Of a stretch of 64,000 nucleotides of DNA, positions 1-7,857 are shown piece after piece. The DNA comes from Ferrovibrio sp046294345 (GTDB lineage Bacteria > Pseudomonadota > Alphaproteobacteria > Ferrovibrionales > Ferrovibrionaceae). Every line of letters begins with the position of its first letter. The first letter of the stretch is position 1. Both the position numbers and the translations under genes were made by a program. The notes under the pieces were generated by a model that did not search any database, was not told where the DNA came from, and saw only the letters and a list, made by a program, of their open reading frames with translations. The stretch spans positions 23,000 to 86,999 of the forward strand of contig JBKBJT010000012.1 of assembly GCA_046294345.1 (NCBI GenBank), written 5' to 3'.

Positions 1-142
1 GCGGGTCGAGCGTATTCAGTTCGAGCTTGGTGCCGATGCGCAGATGCGCGGTGGTCTGCGCGAAACCGCGCGAAGCCAAACTGCCGGCAGCCAGCACCGC
101 GAAGGTGCCGCCCATGAACAGGCGCCGCGATACGATAGTCAT
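1..142 (-). CDS. Peptide ABC transporter substrate-binding protein, N-terminal fragment
   Basis: Only the first 47 codons lie in the window; the gene runs off the left edge. The protein begins MTIVSRRLFMGG and continues with a hydrophobic alanine-rich stretch ending near FAQ, so it has an export signal; the twin arginine followed by LFMGG suggests a Tat-type signal. The first mature residues (HLRIGTKLELNTLDP) resemble the start of family 5 solute-binding proteins of dipeptide/oligopeptide ABC transporters, which usually open with a strand followed by a similar Leu-Asp-Pro. It diverges from the M81 metallopeptidase gene, and such pairs are common. The family call rests on few residues; the export signal is much surer. 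Confidence 0.6.
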   Translation of the reverse strand, partial: MTIVSRRLFMGGTFAVLAAGSLASRGFAQTTAHLRIGTKLELNTLDP

Positions 143-212
143 TCCCTGCATCCTTCCTTTATGATTTTACTGCGGTCATTATTGAGTGTCGCAAGGAGTC
201 GGGTGTCAACAC

Positions 213-1766
213 ATGATGCGGTCTGAAACCATAACGTCCGGTAATACATCCTCAAGAGCACCGCGCATCGCGGTCGGTGGCTTCATGCTGGAAAGCAATG
301 GCCATGCGCCGGTTTCGACCCGCGAGGAATTCGTTGCCAATGTACTGCTGGAAGGCGAAGCCCTGCTCGCCGACCTGGCCGGTGCCAATCCGCGCAGCCC
401 GACGACGCTGACCGGCTTTACGGCGGCCATGGATGCCAGCGGACCATGGGACTGCGTGCCGCTGATCATGGCTGCCGTGGGCGCGTCCGGCCCGGTCGAC
501 CAGCCGTTTTTCGAATGGGTGATCGAACGCCTGCGCCTGCATCTGCGCAATGCCGGCCCGCTGGATGGGGTTTTCCTCTCGCAGCATGGCGCTGCAACCG
601 CCACAGGCGATATCGACCCCGACGGCACCGTCTTTCGCGCGGTGCGCGAGATTGTCGGGCCCGATGTGCCGATTGTCGCCACACTGGATCTGCATGCCAA
701 TGTCAGCCAGGCCATGGTGGATGCTGCCGATGTGCTGGTCGCCTATCGCTGCAACCCGCATACCGACATGCCGGATCGGGGCGCGGACTGCGCCCGCCAT
801 CTGCGCGCCATGCTGGCCGGCATGAAGCCTCATGCCGCTTTCGTCAAACTGCCCTTCATTCCGCCCTCGACCAGCCAGAACACCAAGTCCGGGCCCTATG
901 CCGACGTGATTGCCTATGGCCAGTCGCAGGTCAAGGACGGGGTGATCGACGTTTCGGTGTCGTCCGGCTTTACCCTGGGCGATACACCAAAAAACGGCAT
1001 GTCGGTGATCGCCACCGCCACCGATCCAGCCAAAGCAAAAGCCGTGGCGCGTGATGTCGCAGCGTTTGCGTGGTCGCAGCGGCAGCGTTTCATCGCCCGC
1101 CTTACCCCGTTGCAGGACGCCACGGCGATGGCGTTGGCCTGCGGTCGTGAGGCTGGCCGGCCGGCTCTTTTGTTTGCCGATGTGGCGGATAATCCCGGTG
1201 GCGGTGGCCGCGGCAATACGTCCTACATTCTCGCCGCTTTCCACAAAGCCGGCGTGCAGGGCTGCGCCATCGGTCCGGTCTTTGATCCAGAACTGGCTGC
1301 CGAGGCACATCGGCTGGGTCTGGGTGCTGAGTTCGAGGCGCGCTTCAACCGCAGCGAAACCACCACCTTCTCCGAAACTTTCACCGCGCCGGGCAAGGTT
1401 GTCGCACTCAGCGACGGCGTTTTCGTCGGCCGCCGCGGCATGGCAGCAGGCCGTACGCTCGATATCGGCCCCTCGGCCGTGATCGCGGTGGGTGGCATCC
1501 AGGTGGTGGTGACCACCATCCGGCACCAGGCGCTTGATCCGATGTATTTTGAGACTTTCGGGATCGATATCGCAAAACTGCGCTGCCTGGTGGTGAAGTC
1601 GCGCGGCCATTTCCGCGCCGCTCTCGATGAATTCTTCCCCGATGATCGCATCATCGAGGTGGACGTACCCGGGCTGACCACCCCTGTTTTACAGAATGTG
1701 CCCTGGCGGCAGGTGCCAAGGCCGATCTATCCCCTGGACCCGGATATGCAGTGGTCTCCTCCCTGA
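213..1766 (+). CDS. M81 family metallopeptidase (MlrC-like)
   Basis: A 517-residue protein of the M81 (MlrC) family, the type that cleaves linearised microcystin and related small peptides with zinc. Visible family motifs are GFMLESN near residue 25, a Gln-His-Gly-Ala near 125, LDLHAN near 160, PHTDMPDRG near 183, and the DNPGGGGRG loop in the C-terminal half. The His and Asp residues of the first half are the expected metal ligands. I chose the ATG at 213 (a second ATG follows at once) because it comes after an AAGGAG at 193-198; a GTG at 186 in the same frame is possible. There is no signal peptide, so it acts in the cytosol. Its divergent neighbour is a peptide-binding protein, which fits peptide import followed by cleavage. 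The real substrate is unknown. Confidence 0.85.
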   Translation: MMRSETITSGNTSSRAPRIAVGGFMLESNGHAPVSTREEFVANVLLEGEALLADLAGANPRSPTTLTGFTAAMDASGPWDCVPLIMAAVGASGPVDQPFFEWVIERLRLHLRNAGPLDGVFLSQHGAATATGDIDPDGTVFRAVREIVGPDVPIVATLDLHANVSQAMVDAADVLVAYRCNPHTDMPDRGADCARHLRAMLAGMKPHAAFVKLPFIPPSTSQNTKSGPYADVIAYGQSQVKDGVIDVSVSSGFTLGDTPKNGMSVIATATDPAKAKAVARDVAAFAWSQRQRFIARLTPLQDATAMALACGREAGRPALLFADVADNPGGGGRGNTSYILAAFHKAGVQGCAIGPVFDPELAAEAHRLGLGAEFEARFNRSETTTFSETFTAPGKVVALSDGVFVGRRGMAAGRTLDIGPSAVIAVGGIQVVVTTIRHQALDPMYFETFGIDIAKLRCLVVKSRGHFRAALDEFFPDDRIIEVDVPGLTTPVLQNVPWRQVPRPIYPLDPDMQWSPP

Positions 1767-1786
1767 GGAGATCCGATAAGAACATA

Positions 1787-1815
1787 TTGGCAATAATTGC
1801 CTCATGATATAGAAT
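1787..1815 (+). promoter_or_regulatory. Sigma-70-type promoter for the oxygenase gene
   Basis: TTGGCA at 1787-1792 and TAGAAT at 1810-1815, separated by exactly 17 bases, each match the consensus hexamers at five of six positions. The start of transcription would fall near 1822. The spot is AT-rich compared with its surroundings. It sits ahead of the ATG at 1844 and overlaps the inverted repeat at 1799-1835, so a protein bound there would block polymerase. Inferred from sequence only. Confidence 0.5.
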
Positions 1816-1835
1816 TATTTCCTATATCATGAGGC
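1799..1835. repeat. Perfect 14-bp inverted repeat with 9-base spacer (candidate operator)
   Basis: The left arm GCCTCATGATATAG (1799-1812) and right arm CTATATCATGAGGC (1822-1835) are exact reverse complements around a 9-base centre. The repeat covers the -10 hexamer and probable transcription start of the candidate promoter, and the right arm holds GAGG (1831-1834), the likely ribosome binding site for the ATG at 1844. No T-run follows on either strand, so it is not a typical terminator. It may be a repressor operator or, if transcription starts further upstream, an RNA hairpin hiding the ribosome binding site. Confidence 0.6.
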
Positions 1836-1843
1836 GCGTCATT

Positions 1844-1909
1844 ATGAAAAAGAACATTTCTGCTGAAAAAAAATACTTCTGCAATAAAGTCCGGCGATAC
1901 GGTTTTTGA
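1844..1909 (+). pseudogene. Displaced 5' end of the oxygenase gene, out of frame after an A8 run
   Basis: The ATG at 1844, nine bases after GAGG, opens a 21-codon frame beginning MKKNISAEKK that soon stops at 1907-1909. The run of eight A at 1866-1873 lies inside it. With one A fewer, translation from 1844 would continue through KNTSAIKSGDTVFDHLT straight into the oxygenase frame, giving about 305 residues. The downstream frame is open from 1848 with coding-like sequence but no ATG before the oxygenase domain. This points to a one-base slip at the homopolymer: a real mutation, a phase-variable tract, transcriptional slippage or a sequencing error. Confidence 0.6.
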
Positions 1910-1970
1910 TCATCTGACCCGGCAGCATGACCTGCGATCTGCCGCCGCCCATTTTCCGTCACGGACCGGA

Positions 1971-2762
1971 TTGCTGCAGCAATATACGATCAGTTTCAAT
2001 CTGCCGGCTCTCGCAGCCGCCTGCCAGGCCGTGATCGCGCGCTACGGGCTGCGCGGCTTCCGCAACACCGAGGATGACAGTGACGCCCCTGCCTATGGTT
2101 CGCTGTCGCTCACCTGCAATCCGGATCGCGACGGCGATCCCCATTCCTCAACGCTGGGTTCGGCATATCTGAAACACGGCCAGTATTTCTACGCCACGCC
2201 GCAAAGCCGCGCGCAGATGCCGGTGCAGAAAGGCGATTACTACGACACCTATTCCTTCCGGCGGCTCACGCCGGCCGGCAGCTTTGGCGCCTTGGGTGAG
2301 TTGTTGCGCGGGTTCCGTCTGCGGGTGGTGCGTTCGCGCCTCAGCGTGATCCAGGCCAATCGCGCCGAAGCCAGCCAGTTTTCTTTCGGCTGGCATCGGG
2401 ACGAGACGGTATTTCACAACCTGCGCATCAACATCCCGATCTGGACCACGCCGGACCATCTTCTGGAAATCGAGACCGAGCGAGATCGGCCCGATCCCGC
2501 TTCGACAACGATCCGGCAGTATCATCTCGCCTGCGGCAAGGCCTATTCCTGGGACACCAACAAGCCGCACCGCGTTTTCACGCGGCATATCAACACGCAA
2601 TCGCGCTGCCATCTGGTGATCGGCCTGGCGCCCTGGTTCGATTACGATCCAGATGACGATTCATGGCAACCCAATGCCTATTTCGGCAGGGTTCATCCGC
2701 ACGACATCGTCGCGGCCGGCCTGGCGCATCCGCTGATCGGACAATTGTCGGATCAACCGTAA
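1971..2762 (+). CDS. Asp/Asn beta-hydroxylase-like 2OG-Fe(II) oxygenase (5' end probably frameshifted)
   Basis: The frame starting at a TTG (1971) encodes 263 residues. It carries the signature of the aspartyl/asparaginyl beta-hydroxylase branch of 2-oxoglutarate Fe(II) oxygenases: WHRDE (His142 and Asp144 as metal ligands), a distal His200 in NKPHRVF, and R212 in SRCHLVIG as the likely 2-oxoglutarate anchor. The fold assignment is from motif order; the substrate, protein or free peptide/amino acid, cannot be read from the sequence. The TTG is a poor start, and the natural start is probably ATG 1844 read through a one-base slip at the A8 run (1866-1873). The 3' end overlaps the convergent sulfite-oxidase-like gene by 10 bases. 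Confidence 0.65.
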   Translation: MLQQYTISFNLPALAAACQAVIARYGLRGFRNTEDDSDAPAYGSLSLTCNPDRDGDPHSSTLGSAYLKHGQYFYATPQSRAQMPVQKGDYYDTYSFRRLTPAGSFGALGELLRGFRLRVVRSRLSVIQANRAEASQFSFGWHRDETVFHNLRINIPIWTTPDHLLEIETERDRPDPASTTIRQYHLACGKAYSWDTNKPHRVFTRHINTQSRCHLVIGLAPWFDYDPDDDSWQPNAYFGRVHPHDIVAAGLAHPLIGQLSDQP

Positions 2763-3424
2763 CGCTCTTCCTTCCAGGGATCGCCGGTGTTGTGATAACC
2801 GCGCACCTCCCAGTAGCCGGGCGCGTCGCGGTCGAGGAAGGCGATATGCTTGATCCATTTCGCCGATTTCCAAAAATAGAATTTCGGCATCACGATACGC
2901 ACCGGCCCGCCATGTTCGCGGGTCAGCGGCGATCCTTCCCAGGAATGCGCCAGCAGCACATCGGAAGCGGCAAACATCTCCAGCGTCACGTTGGTGGCGT
3001 AGCCGTCGTAGGACTGGAAGACGATGTGGCGCGCATCGGCATGCGGTTTCACCAGCTTGAGAAAATCAGTCGCCAGCACGCCGCTCCAGCGGTTGTCGTA
3101 GCGGGACCAGGCGGTGACGCAGTGGATATCGGAGACGGTATCGGTCTGCGGCAGGTCGAGAAAATCGTTCCAGGTCAGCTTGAGCGGCTTCTGTACCAGC
3201 CCGCCAACAGTAAGCTGCCAGCGGTCGAGCAGGATATTCGGCTGCACGCCGAGATCGAGTACTGGCCAGTCGCGCACAAGGCGTTGGCCCGGCGGCAGGC
3301 GCCGCTGATTCGAGGCCGCTGTTTCCCCGGTCAGCAGACGGCCGTCCCTGGCCCATTGCTGCTTCGAGGCGATCAGTTTGTCCTTGATCTGGCCGATCAG
3401 GCCCGGTTTGTAATCGTCGCTCAT
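2753..3424 (-). CDS. Sulfite oxidase-like molybdopterin oxidoreductase
   Basis: A 223-residue protein of the sulfite oxidase / MsrP (YedY) molybdenum-cofactor fold. Cys102 in HCVTAWS is the expected molybdenum ligand; GGLVQKPLKLTW before it and HGGPVRIVMPKFYFWKSAKW near the C terminus are typical of the fold. Unlike MsrP it has no Tat signal, so it should be cytosolic, and no MsrQ haem partner lies nearby. It matches the short uncharacterised branch often called sulfite oxidase-like oxidoreductase. The ATG at 3424 has a strong GGGAGG upstream. The same window carries moaC and moeA for its cofactor, though far away. The electron acceptor and substrate are unknown. Confidence 0.85.
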   Translation of the reverse strand: MSDDYKPGLIGQIKDKLIASKQQWARDGRLLTGETAASNQRRLPPGQRLVRDWPVLDLGVQPNILLDRWQLTVGGLVQKPLKLTWNDFLDLPQTDTVSDIHCVTAWSRYDNRWSGVLATDFLKLVKPHADARHIVFQSYDGYATNVTLEMFAASDVLLAHSWEGSPLTREHGGPVRIVMPKFYFWKSAKWIKHIAFLDRDAPGYWEVRGYHNTGDPWKEERYG

Positions 3425-3449
3425 CGCAGCCTCCCGAAGGGTTACGCGA

Positions 3450-3917
3450 TCACTCCCTGCCCTTGTTCCGCATCAACCGATGCTTTTCGCGATCCCAGTC
3501 GCGGGTCTTCTCGGTCTCACGTTTGTCATGCAGCTTCTTGCCACGGGCCAGCGCGATCTTGACCTTCGCACGGCCGCGTTCGTTGAAATATATGCTCAAA
3601 GGCACCAAAGTCACGCCACCGCGTTTCAGCGCACCGATAAGCTTGTCGATTTCCTTGTGCTTGAGCAGCAATTTGCGCTGGCGCCGCGGCTCATGATTGA
3701 AGCGGTTCGCACCGGCATATTCCGGGATATGCGAGTTCACCAGCCAGATTTCGCCGCCCTGCTCGGCCGCATAGGCGTCCTGGATGCTGGCACGACCGCC
3801 GCGCAGGCTTTTCACCTCCGAGCCGACCAGCACGATGCCGGCATCGAAGGTTTCGTCCAGATGATAATCAAAACGCGCACGGCGGTTATCGGCCACCGTG
3901 CGCGGTTGCTGGGCCAT
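3450..3917 (-). CDS. smpB: SsrA-binding protein SmpB
   Basis: A 155-residue SmpB, the partner of tmRNA in freeing stalled ribosomes. The sequence shows the usual features in order: NRRARFDYHLDETFDAGIVL, GSEVKSLR, a long beta-barrel core with EIWLVNSHIPEY, LLLKHKEID, and the basic C-terminal tail GKKLHDKRETEKTRDWDREK that enters the mRNA channel. Length is normal. It lies six bases after dapA on the same strand, the usual alphaproteobacterial arrangement, and is probably transcribed with it. Confidence 0.97.
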   Translation of the reverse strand: MAQQPRTVADNRRARFDYHLDETFDAGIVLVGSEVKSLRGGRASIQDAYAAEQGGEIWLVNSHIPEYAGANRFNHEPRRQRKLLLKHKEIDKLIGALKRGGVTLVPLSIYFNERGRAKVKIALARGKKLHDKRETEKTRDWDREKHRLMRNKGRE

Positions 3918-3923
3918 GAAAAC

Positions 3924-4847
3924 TTACTTCTTCTTTTTCTTCACGGCGGACTTGCCCGAGGATTTCTGCTTCGGGCCGGTCAGGCCGAGCTGCTTGACCA
4001 GCGCCTTGACGCGGTCGGTGGTCGCCTTGCTGGACGGCACCATCGGCAGGCGCAGTTCGGCCGTGCAGATGCCCAGCAGCTCGGCGGCATATTTCACCGG
4101 GCCGGGGCTGGTTTCGGCGAACAACGCCTTGTGCAGTGGCATCAGCTTTTCCTGGATCGCCAGTGCCTTGGCATGGTCGCCCGACAGGCTAGCCTCCTGC
4201 ATCTGCGAGACCAGCTTGGGCGCGATGTTGCCGGTCACCGAAATACAGCCCGTGCCGCCATGTGCGTTGAAGGCAATCGCGGTCGTGTCGTCGCCGTCGA
4301 GCTGGCAGAATTTCGGACCCGAGGCGATGCGTTGCAACAGCGGACGCTCGATATTGCCGGTGGCATCCTTCACACCCTTGATGCGCGGCAGCTTGGACAA
4401 AGCCGCCATGGTCTCGACCGACATGTCGATCACGCAGCGCGGCGGGATGTTGTAGATGAAGATCGGAATCTTCGTCGCGTCGTGGATCGCCTTGTAATGG
4501 GCATACAGGCCAGCCTGGGTCGGCTTGTTGTAATACGGCGTCACGACCAGGGCCGCATCGGCCCCGGCCTCCTGGGCATGCCTGGTCAGCTCGATCGCCT
4601 CGTCGGTCGAGTTCGAGCCGGTACCGGCCATGACCGGCACACGGCCATGGGCCGCCTCGATGCAGATTTCCACCACGCGTTTGTGTTCGTCATGGCTCAG
4701 CGTGGGCGACTCGCCCGTGGTACCGACCGGCACCAGGCCATGGGTACCCTGGGCAATCTGCCATTCGACGAAATCGCCGAACGCTTTCTCGTCCACCTTC
4801 CCCTTCCTGAACGGGGTGATCAGTGCGACGAACGAGCCCTTGAACAT
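3924..4847 (-). CDS. dapA: 4-hydroxy-tetrahydrodipicolinate synthase with a lysine-rich tail
   Basis: DapA condenses pyruvate with aspartate semialdehyde in the first committed step of lysine and diaminopimelate synthesis. The Schiff-base Lys160 lies in VKDATG, Tyr132 in IYNIP, and the pyruvate-site GTTGES at 42-47. The catalytic domain ends near residue 290, the family's normal length. A further 17 residues (GPKQKSSGKSAVKKKKK) add eight lysines, which is unusual. It heads a two-gene unit with smpB and diverges from slt. Confidence 0.96.
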   Translation of the reverse strand: MFKGSFVALITPFRKGKVDEKAFGDFVEWQIAQGTHGLVPVGTTGESPTLSHDEHKRVVEICIEAAHGRVPVMAGTGSNSTDEAIELTRHAQEAGADAALVVTPYYNKPTQAGLYAHYKAIHDATKIPIFIYNIPPRCVIDMSVETMAALSKLPRIKGVKDATGNIERPLLQRIASGPKFCQLDGDDTTAIAFNAHGGTGCISVTGNIAPKLVSQMQEASLSGDHAKALAIQEKLMPLHKALFAETSPGPVKYAAELLGICTAELRLPMVPSSKATTDRVKALVKQLGLTGPKQKSSGKSAVKKKKK

Positions 4848-4988
4848 GGTGGTTCCTTTACCTTTGCGCGTTACGAAACGGATAAGTCGCGACCTTACCC
4901 GCGCCGGCAGGCTCCATCAAGGGCAAGCCGCGCTTTTGCCGGACCCAGCAGCCTGCTATCATCTGCTTGGATTTGCGAAAGATTCGCC

Positions 4989-7166
4989 GTGCTGCAGCAT
5001 TGTATCGATTGTCCCTCCCGTCGCTGGCGCCGGCCGCTCGGCCTGGCCCTGCTGGGCGGTCTTGTGCTCGCCTGGATCACCCCTTGGGCCGCTCCGGCAG
5101 CCGCCCGCCAGCCCACCCCTGAAACCAAGCCGTCCGTCGAGCTGGCTTCGGCATCCGTCACCGCCCCGCTGCCGGCCAGCAAGCCGCGTCGCGGCACGCC
5201 GCCGGCCAGGCCTGAACAGACATACCTGCCGGCGCAGCAGGCATTGCTGAGCGCCGCCGACCGCGAGGTCGGCCGCAAAGCCATGGAGGAAGCCAAGGCC
5301 GGTCGTTTCGAGGCCGCCCGCCGCATCGCCGCCGCCGCCCGCGACCCGCTGATCCCGCAGCTCGTACGCTGGCTGTGGCTGCAGAATACCAACAGCGGCG
5401 CTTCCTTCGAGGAGATCGCTAGTTTCATCGACAGTAAACCGGACTGGCCGGCGCGTGAGGCTTTGCTGCGCCGCGCCGAGGAGGCCATGAACGGCTCGAC
5501 CGGCGATGGCCGCATCATCGCCTGGTTCGATGCCCATCCACCGGAAACCGGGCTCGGGCTGCTCAGGCTGGGCGAGGCCCTGTTGCGGCTGGGCCGCGAA
5601 GCCGAAGCCTTCCCGGTGATGCGTCGGGCCTGGGTGGACGGCAACCTGGCCCTGCGCGACGAAAAAGCCCTATGGGCCGAATTCGGCCCGCGTTTTTCCA
5701 ATGCCGATAATGCAGCCCGCGTCGATCGCCTGTTGTGGGACGGCAATATCGAGGCGGCGCGGCGCATGCTGCCCAGGCTGGATCCCGATACCCGCCGGCT
5801 GGCCGAAACCCGCATCGCGCTCACCAATAACGTGGCCGGTGCCGAGAAACTGGTCGCTGGTCTGCCGGCTCATCTGCGCGACGATGGCGGCCTGAACTAT
5901 GATCGCCTGCGCTGGCAGCGCAAACGCGGCATGGACGATGGCGTGGAGGCCCTGCTCTATAACGCCCCGGACGATCTTGGCCGGGCCGAGAAATGGTGGG
6001 TCGAACGGCACCTGCGTGCCCGCAAAGCGATGGCAGAGGGCCGCATCTCGGAGGCCTACCGGCTGGCCGCTGGCCATGGCCTGAAGAGCGGCAGCGCACT
6101 GGCCGAAGCGGAATGGCTGGCCGGGTGGATCGCCCTGCGCCTGCTGCAAGAACCCCAGGCGGCCCTGAAACATTTCACCAAGCTGCAGGACAGCGTGCGG
6201 TATCCGGTCAGCCTGTCACGCGCCGGCTACTGGCTGGGCCGCACCCATGAGGCGCTGGGGGACGCAGATCGGGCGCGGCGCGCCTATGCCGACGCCGCCC
6301 AGCACAGCACCACCTTCTATGGCCAGCTGGCCGCCCATGCCCTCGACCCGAATGCACCGCTGGACCTGCCGGAAGCGACGCAGCCGGGGAGCGAGGCTGC
6401 GCGGCATTTTGAGCGCCGCGAAGTGGTGCGTGCCGCGCGCATCCTGGTCGAGCTGGACCAGGAAGACCGCCTGCGGCCGTTCATTCTGCGACTGGTGCAT
6501 ACGGCGGATACGCCGGAAGAGCACAAGCTGGTGGCGCAACTGGCGCGCAACCTGCGCCGCGTCGACCTCGCGGTGATGGCCAGTAAACGCTCGGCCCGGC
6601 AGAACATCATCCTGGTGCGCGAGAGCTTCCCGCTGGTCGAACCCATGCTGCATGTGCGTGAACCGGAAGCGGCGCTGGTGCTGGCTCTTTCGCGGCAGGA
6701 AAGCGAATTCAACCAGTTCGCCATATCGCCGGCCGGTGCGCGCGGGCTGATGCAACTCATGCCGGCTACGGCCCAGGGCGTAGCCAAGGAAATCAAGGCC
6801 GGATACCAGCCGGCCAGCCTGACCAACGATGCCGGTTACAATGTGCGGCTGGGAACACACTACCTGAACGGACTGCTGCAGAACTGGAGCAATAATTATG
6901 TTCTGGCGCTGGCAGCCTATAATGCCGGCGAAGGCCGCGTACGCCGCTGGATCCGCGACTGGGGCGATCCGAGACAGCCCCATGTCGACGTGATCGACTG
7001 GATTGAACTGATCCCGTTCTCGGAAACCCGCAACTATGTGCAGCGGGTGCTGGAAGGCGTGCAGATTTACCGCGCCCTTCTGGGCAGCCAGCCCACGCAG
7101 TTGAACCGTCTGTATGTCGACATGCGCGGCATGCCCCGACAGGCCTGCAATAGCGGCGATTGCTGA
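4989..7166 (+). CDS. slt: Soluble lytic murein transglycosylase (Slt70-like)
   Basis: A 725-residue exported protein. The N terminus has a basic stretch (RRWRRP) and a hydrophobic segment ending in an Ala-rich site, a signal peptide. The long middle is alpha-helical superhelix of the Slt70 type. The C-terminal catalytic domain has Glu571 in SRQESEFNQFA, then GARGLMQLMPATA and ALAAYNAGEGRVRRW, the family 1 lytic transglycosylase motifs. It cleaves glycan strands of murein in the periplasm. The GTG at 4989 is the only good start before the signal peptide; the frame is open far upstream by chance, antisense to dapA and smpB. The HAD gene follows after 4 bases. Confidence 0.93.
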   Translation: MLQHCIDCPSRRWRRPLGLALLGGLVLAWITPWAAPAAARQPTPETKPSVELASASVTAPLPASKPRRGTPPARPEQTYLPAQQALLSAADREVGRKAMEEAKAGRFEAARRIAAAARDPLIPQLVRWLWLQNTNSGASFEEIASFIDSKPDWPAREALLRRAEEAMNGSTGDGRIIAWFDAHPPETGLGLLRLGEALLRLGREAEAFPVMRRAWVDGNLALRDEKALWAEFGPRFSNADNAARVDRLLWDGNIEAARRMLPRLDPDTRRLAETRIALTNNVAGAEKLVAGLPAHLRDDGGLNYDRLRWQRKRGMDDGVEALLYNAPDDLGRAEKWWVERHLRARKAMAEGRISEAYRLAAGHGLKSGSALAEAEWLAGWIALRLLQEPQAALKHFTKLQDSVRYPVSLSRAGYWLGRTHEALGDADRARRAYADAAQHSTTFYGQLAAHALDPNAPLDLPEATQPGSEAARHFERREVVRAARILVELDQEDRLRPFILRLVHTADTPEEHKLVAQLARNLRRVDLAVMASKRSARQNIILVRESFPLVEPMLHVREPEAALVLALSRQESEFNQFAISPAGARGLMQLMPATAQGVAKEIKAGYQPASLTNDAGYNVRLGTHYLNGLLQNWSNNYVLALAAYNAGEGRVRRWIRDWGDPRQPHVDVIDWIELIPFSETRNYVQRVLEGVQIYRALLGSQPTQLNRLYVDMRGMPRQACNSGDC

Positions 7167-7170
7167 AACC

Positions 7171-7857
7171 ATGATCCCACCCGGCGTCATCAAAGCCTGC
7201 ATCTTTGACGCCTATGGCACACTGTTCGACGTGAATGCCGCGGCCCGCGCCCTGGCTGACGAACTCGGATCTGACTGGCAACCACTGGCGGAAACCTGGC
7301 GCGCCAAACAACTGAATTACTCCTGGCTGCGCAGCCTGATGGGTGGAGCCCATGTCGATTTCTGGCAGGTGACGGCCGATGCGCTCGATTTCGCCCTGGA
7401 TGAGCGCAAGCTGAACCGCCCAGACCTGCGTCAGCGCCTGCTCGATCTCTATTACAATCTGGCCTGCTTTCCCGAAGTCCCTGACATGCTGCGGCGCCTG
7501 AAGCAGGCCGGGCTGATTACCGGCATCCTATCGAACGGCGCCCCGGCGATGCTGCAGGCAGCCTGCCAGTCCTCGGGCATTGCCGCCCTGATCGATCATT
7601 GCATATCGGTGGAAGACGTCGGGATCTACAAGCCCGACCCCCGCATCTATCGCCTGGTAACCGACCGTCTGAATCTGCCGGCTTCCGCCATTGCTTTCCA
7701 TAGCAGCAACGGCTGGGACATCCATGCCGGCAAGCGTGCCGGTTTCCACGCTATCTGGATCAACCGCTCTGGCCAGCCCGCCGAGCGGTTGCCCAACCCG
7801 CCTGATGTGGTGCTCAAGAACCTGAGCGACGCGCCGGCCATTGTCGGGGCCGCGTGA
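7171..7857 (+). CDS. Haloacid dehalogenase type II (HAD superfamily)
   Basis: A 228-residue HAD protein of the (S)-2-haloacid dehalogenase subgroup. Asp13 in FDAYGTLFD is the nucleophile; the FDAYGTLFD form is typical of type II dehalogenases rather than phosphatases. LSNGAP (motif II), KPDPRIY (motif III Lys) and HSSNGWDIHAGKRAGF (motif IV region) follow in order. The expected reaction is hydrolysis of a 2-haloalkanoate to the inverted 2-hydroxy acid, but many relatives have unknown substrates. It starts 4 bases after slt and overlaps the following hydrolase gene by GTGA, so translation of the two is probably coupled. Confidence 0.88.
   Translation: MIPPGVIKACIFDAYGTLFDVNAAARALADELGSDWQPLAETWRAKQLNYSWLRSLMGGAHVDFWQVTADALDFALDERKLNRPDLRQRLLDLYYNLACFPEVPDMLRRLKQAGLITGILSNGAPAMLQAACQSSGIAALIDHCISVEDVGIYKPDPRIYRLVTDRLNLPASAIAFHSSNGWDIHAGKRAGFHAIWINRSGQPAERLPNPPDVVLKNLSDAPAIVGAA

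Noticed and set aside
252..1610. A 452-codon open frame on the minus strand
   Set aside because: It is antisense to the M81 gene; its product is rich in His/Arg/Gly with no recognisable motif, as expected for a mirror frame in GC-rich DNA.
1799..1835. The inverted repeat as a terminator of the M81 gene
   Set aside because: No T-run follows on either strand, and it overlaps a promoter-like pair of hexamers and the next gene's ribosome site.
3480..4988. Upstream open frame joined to slt, which would give a 1228-residue protein
   Set aside because: The first 500 codons are antisense to smpB and dapA and show no fold; the signal peptide directly after GTG 4989 marks the real start.
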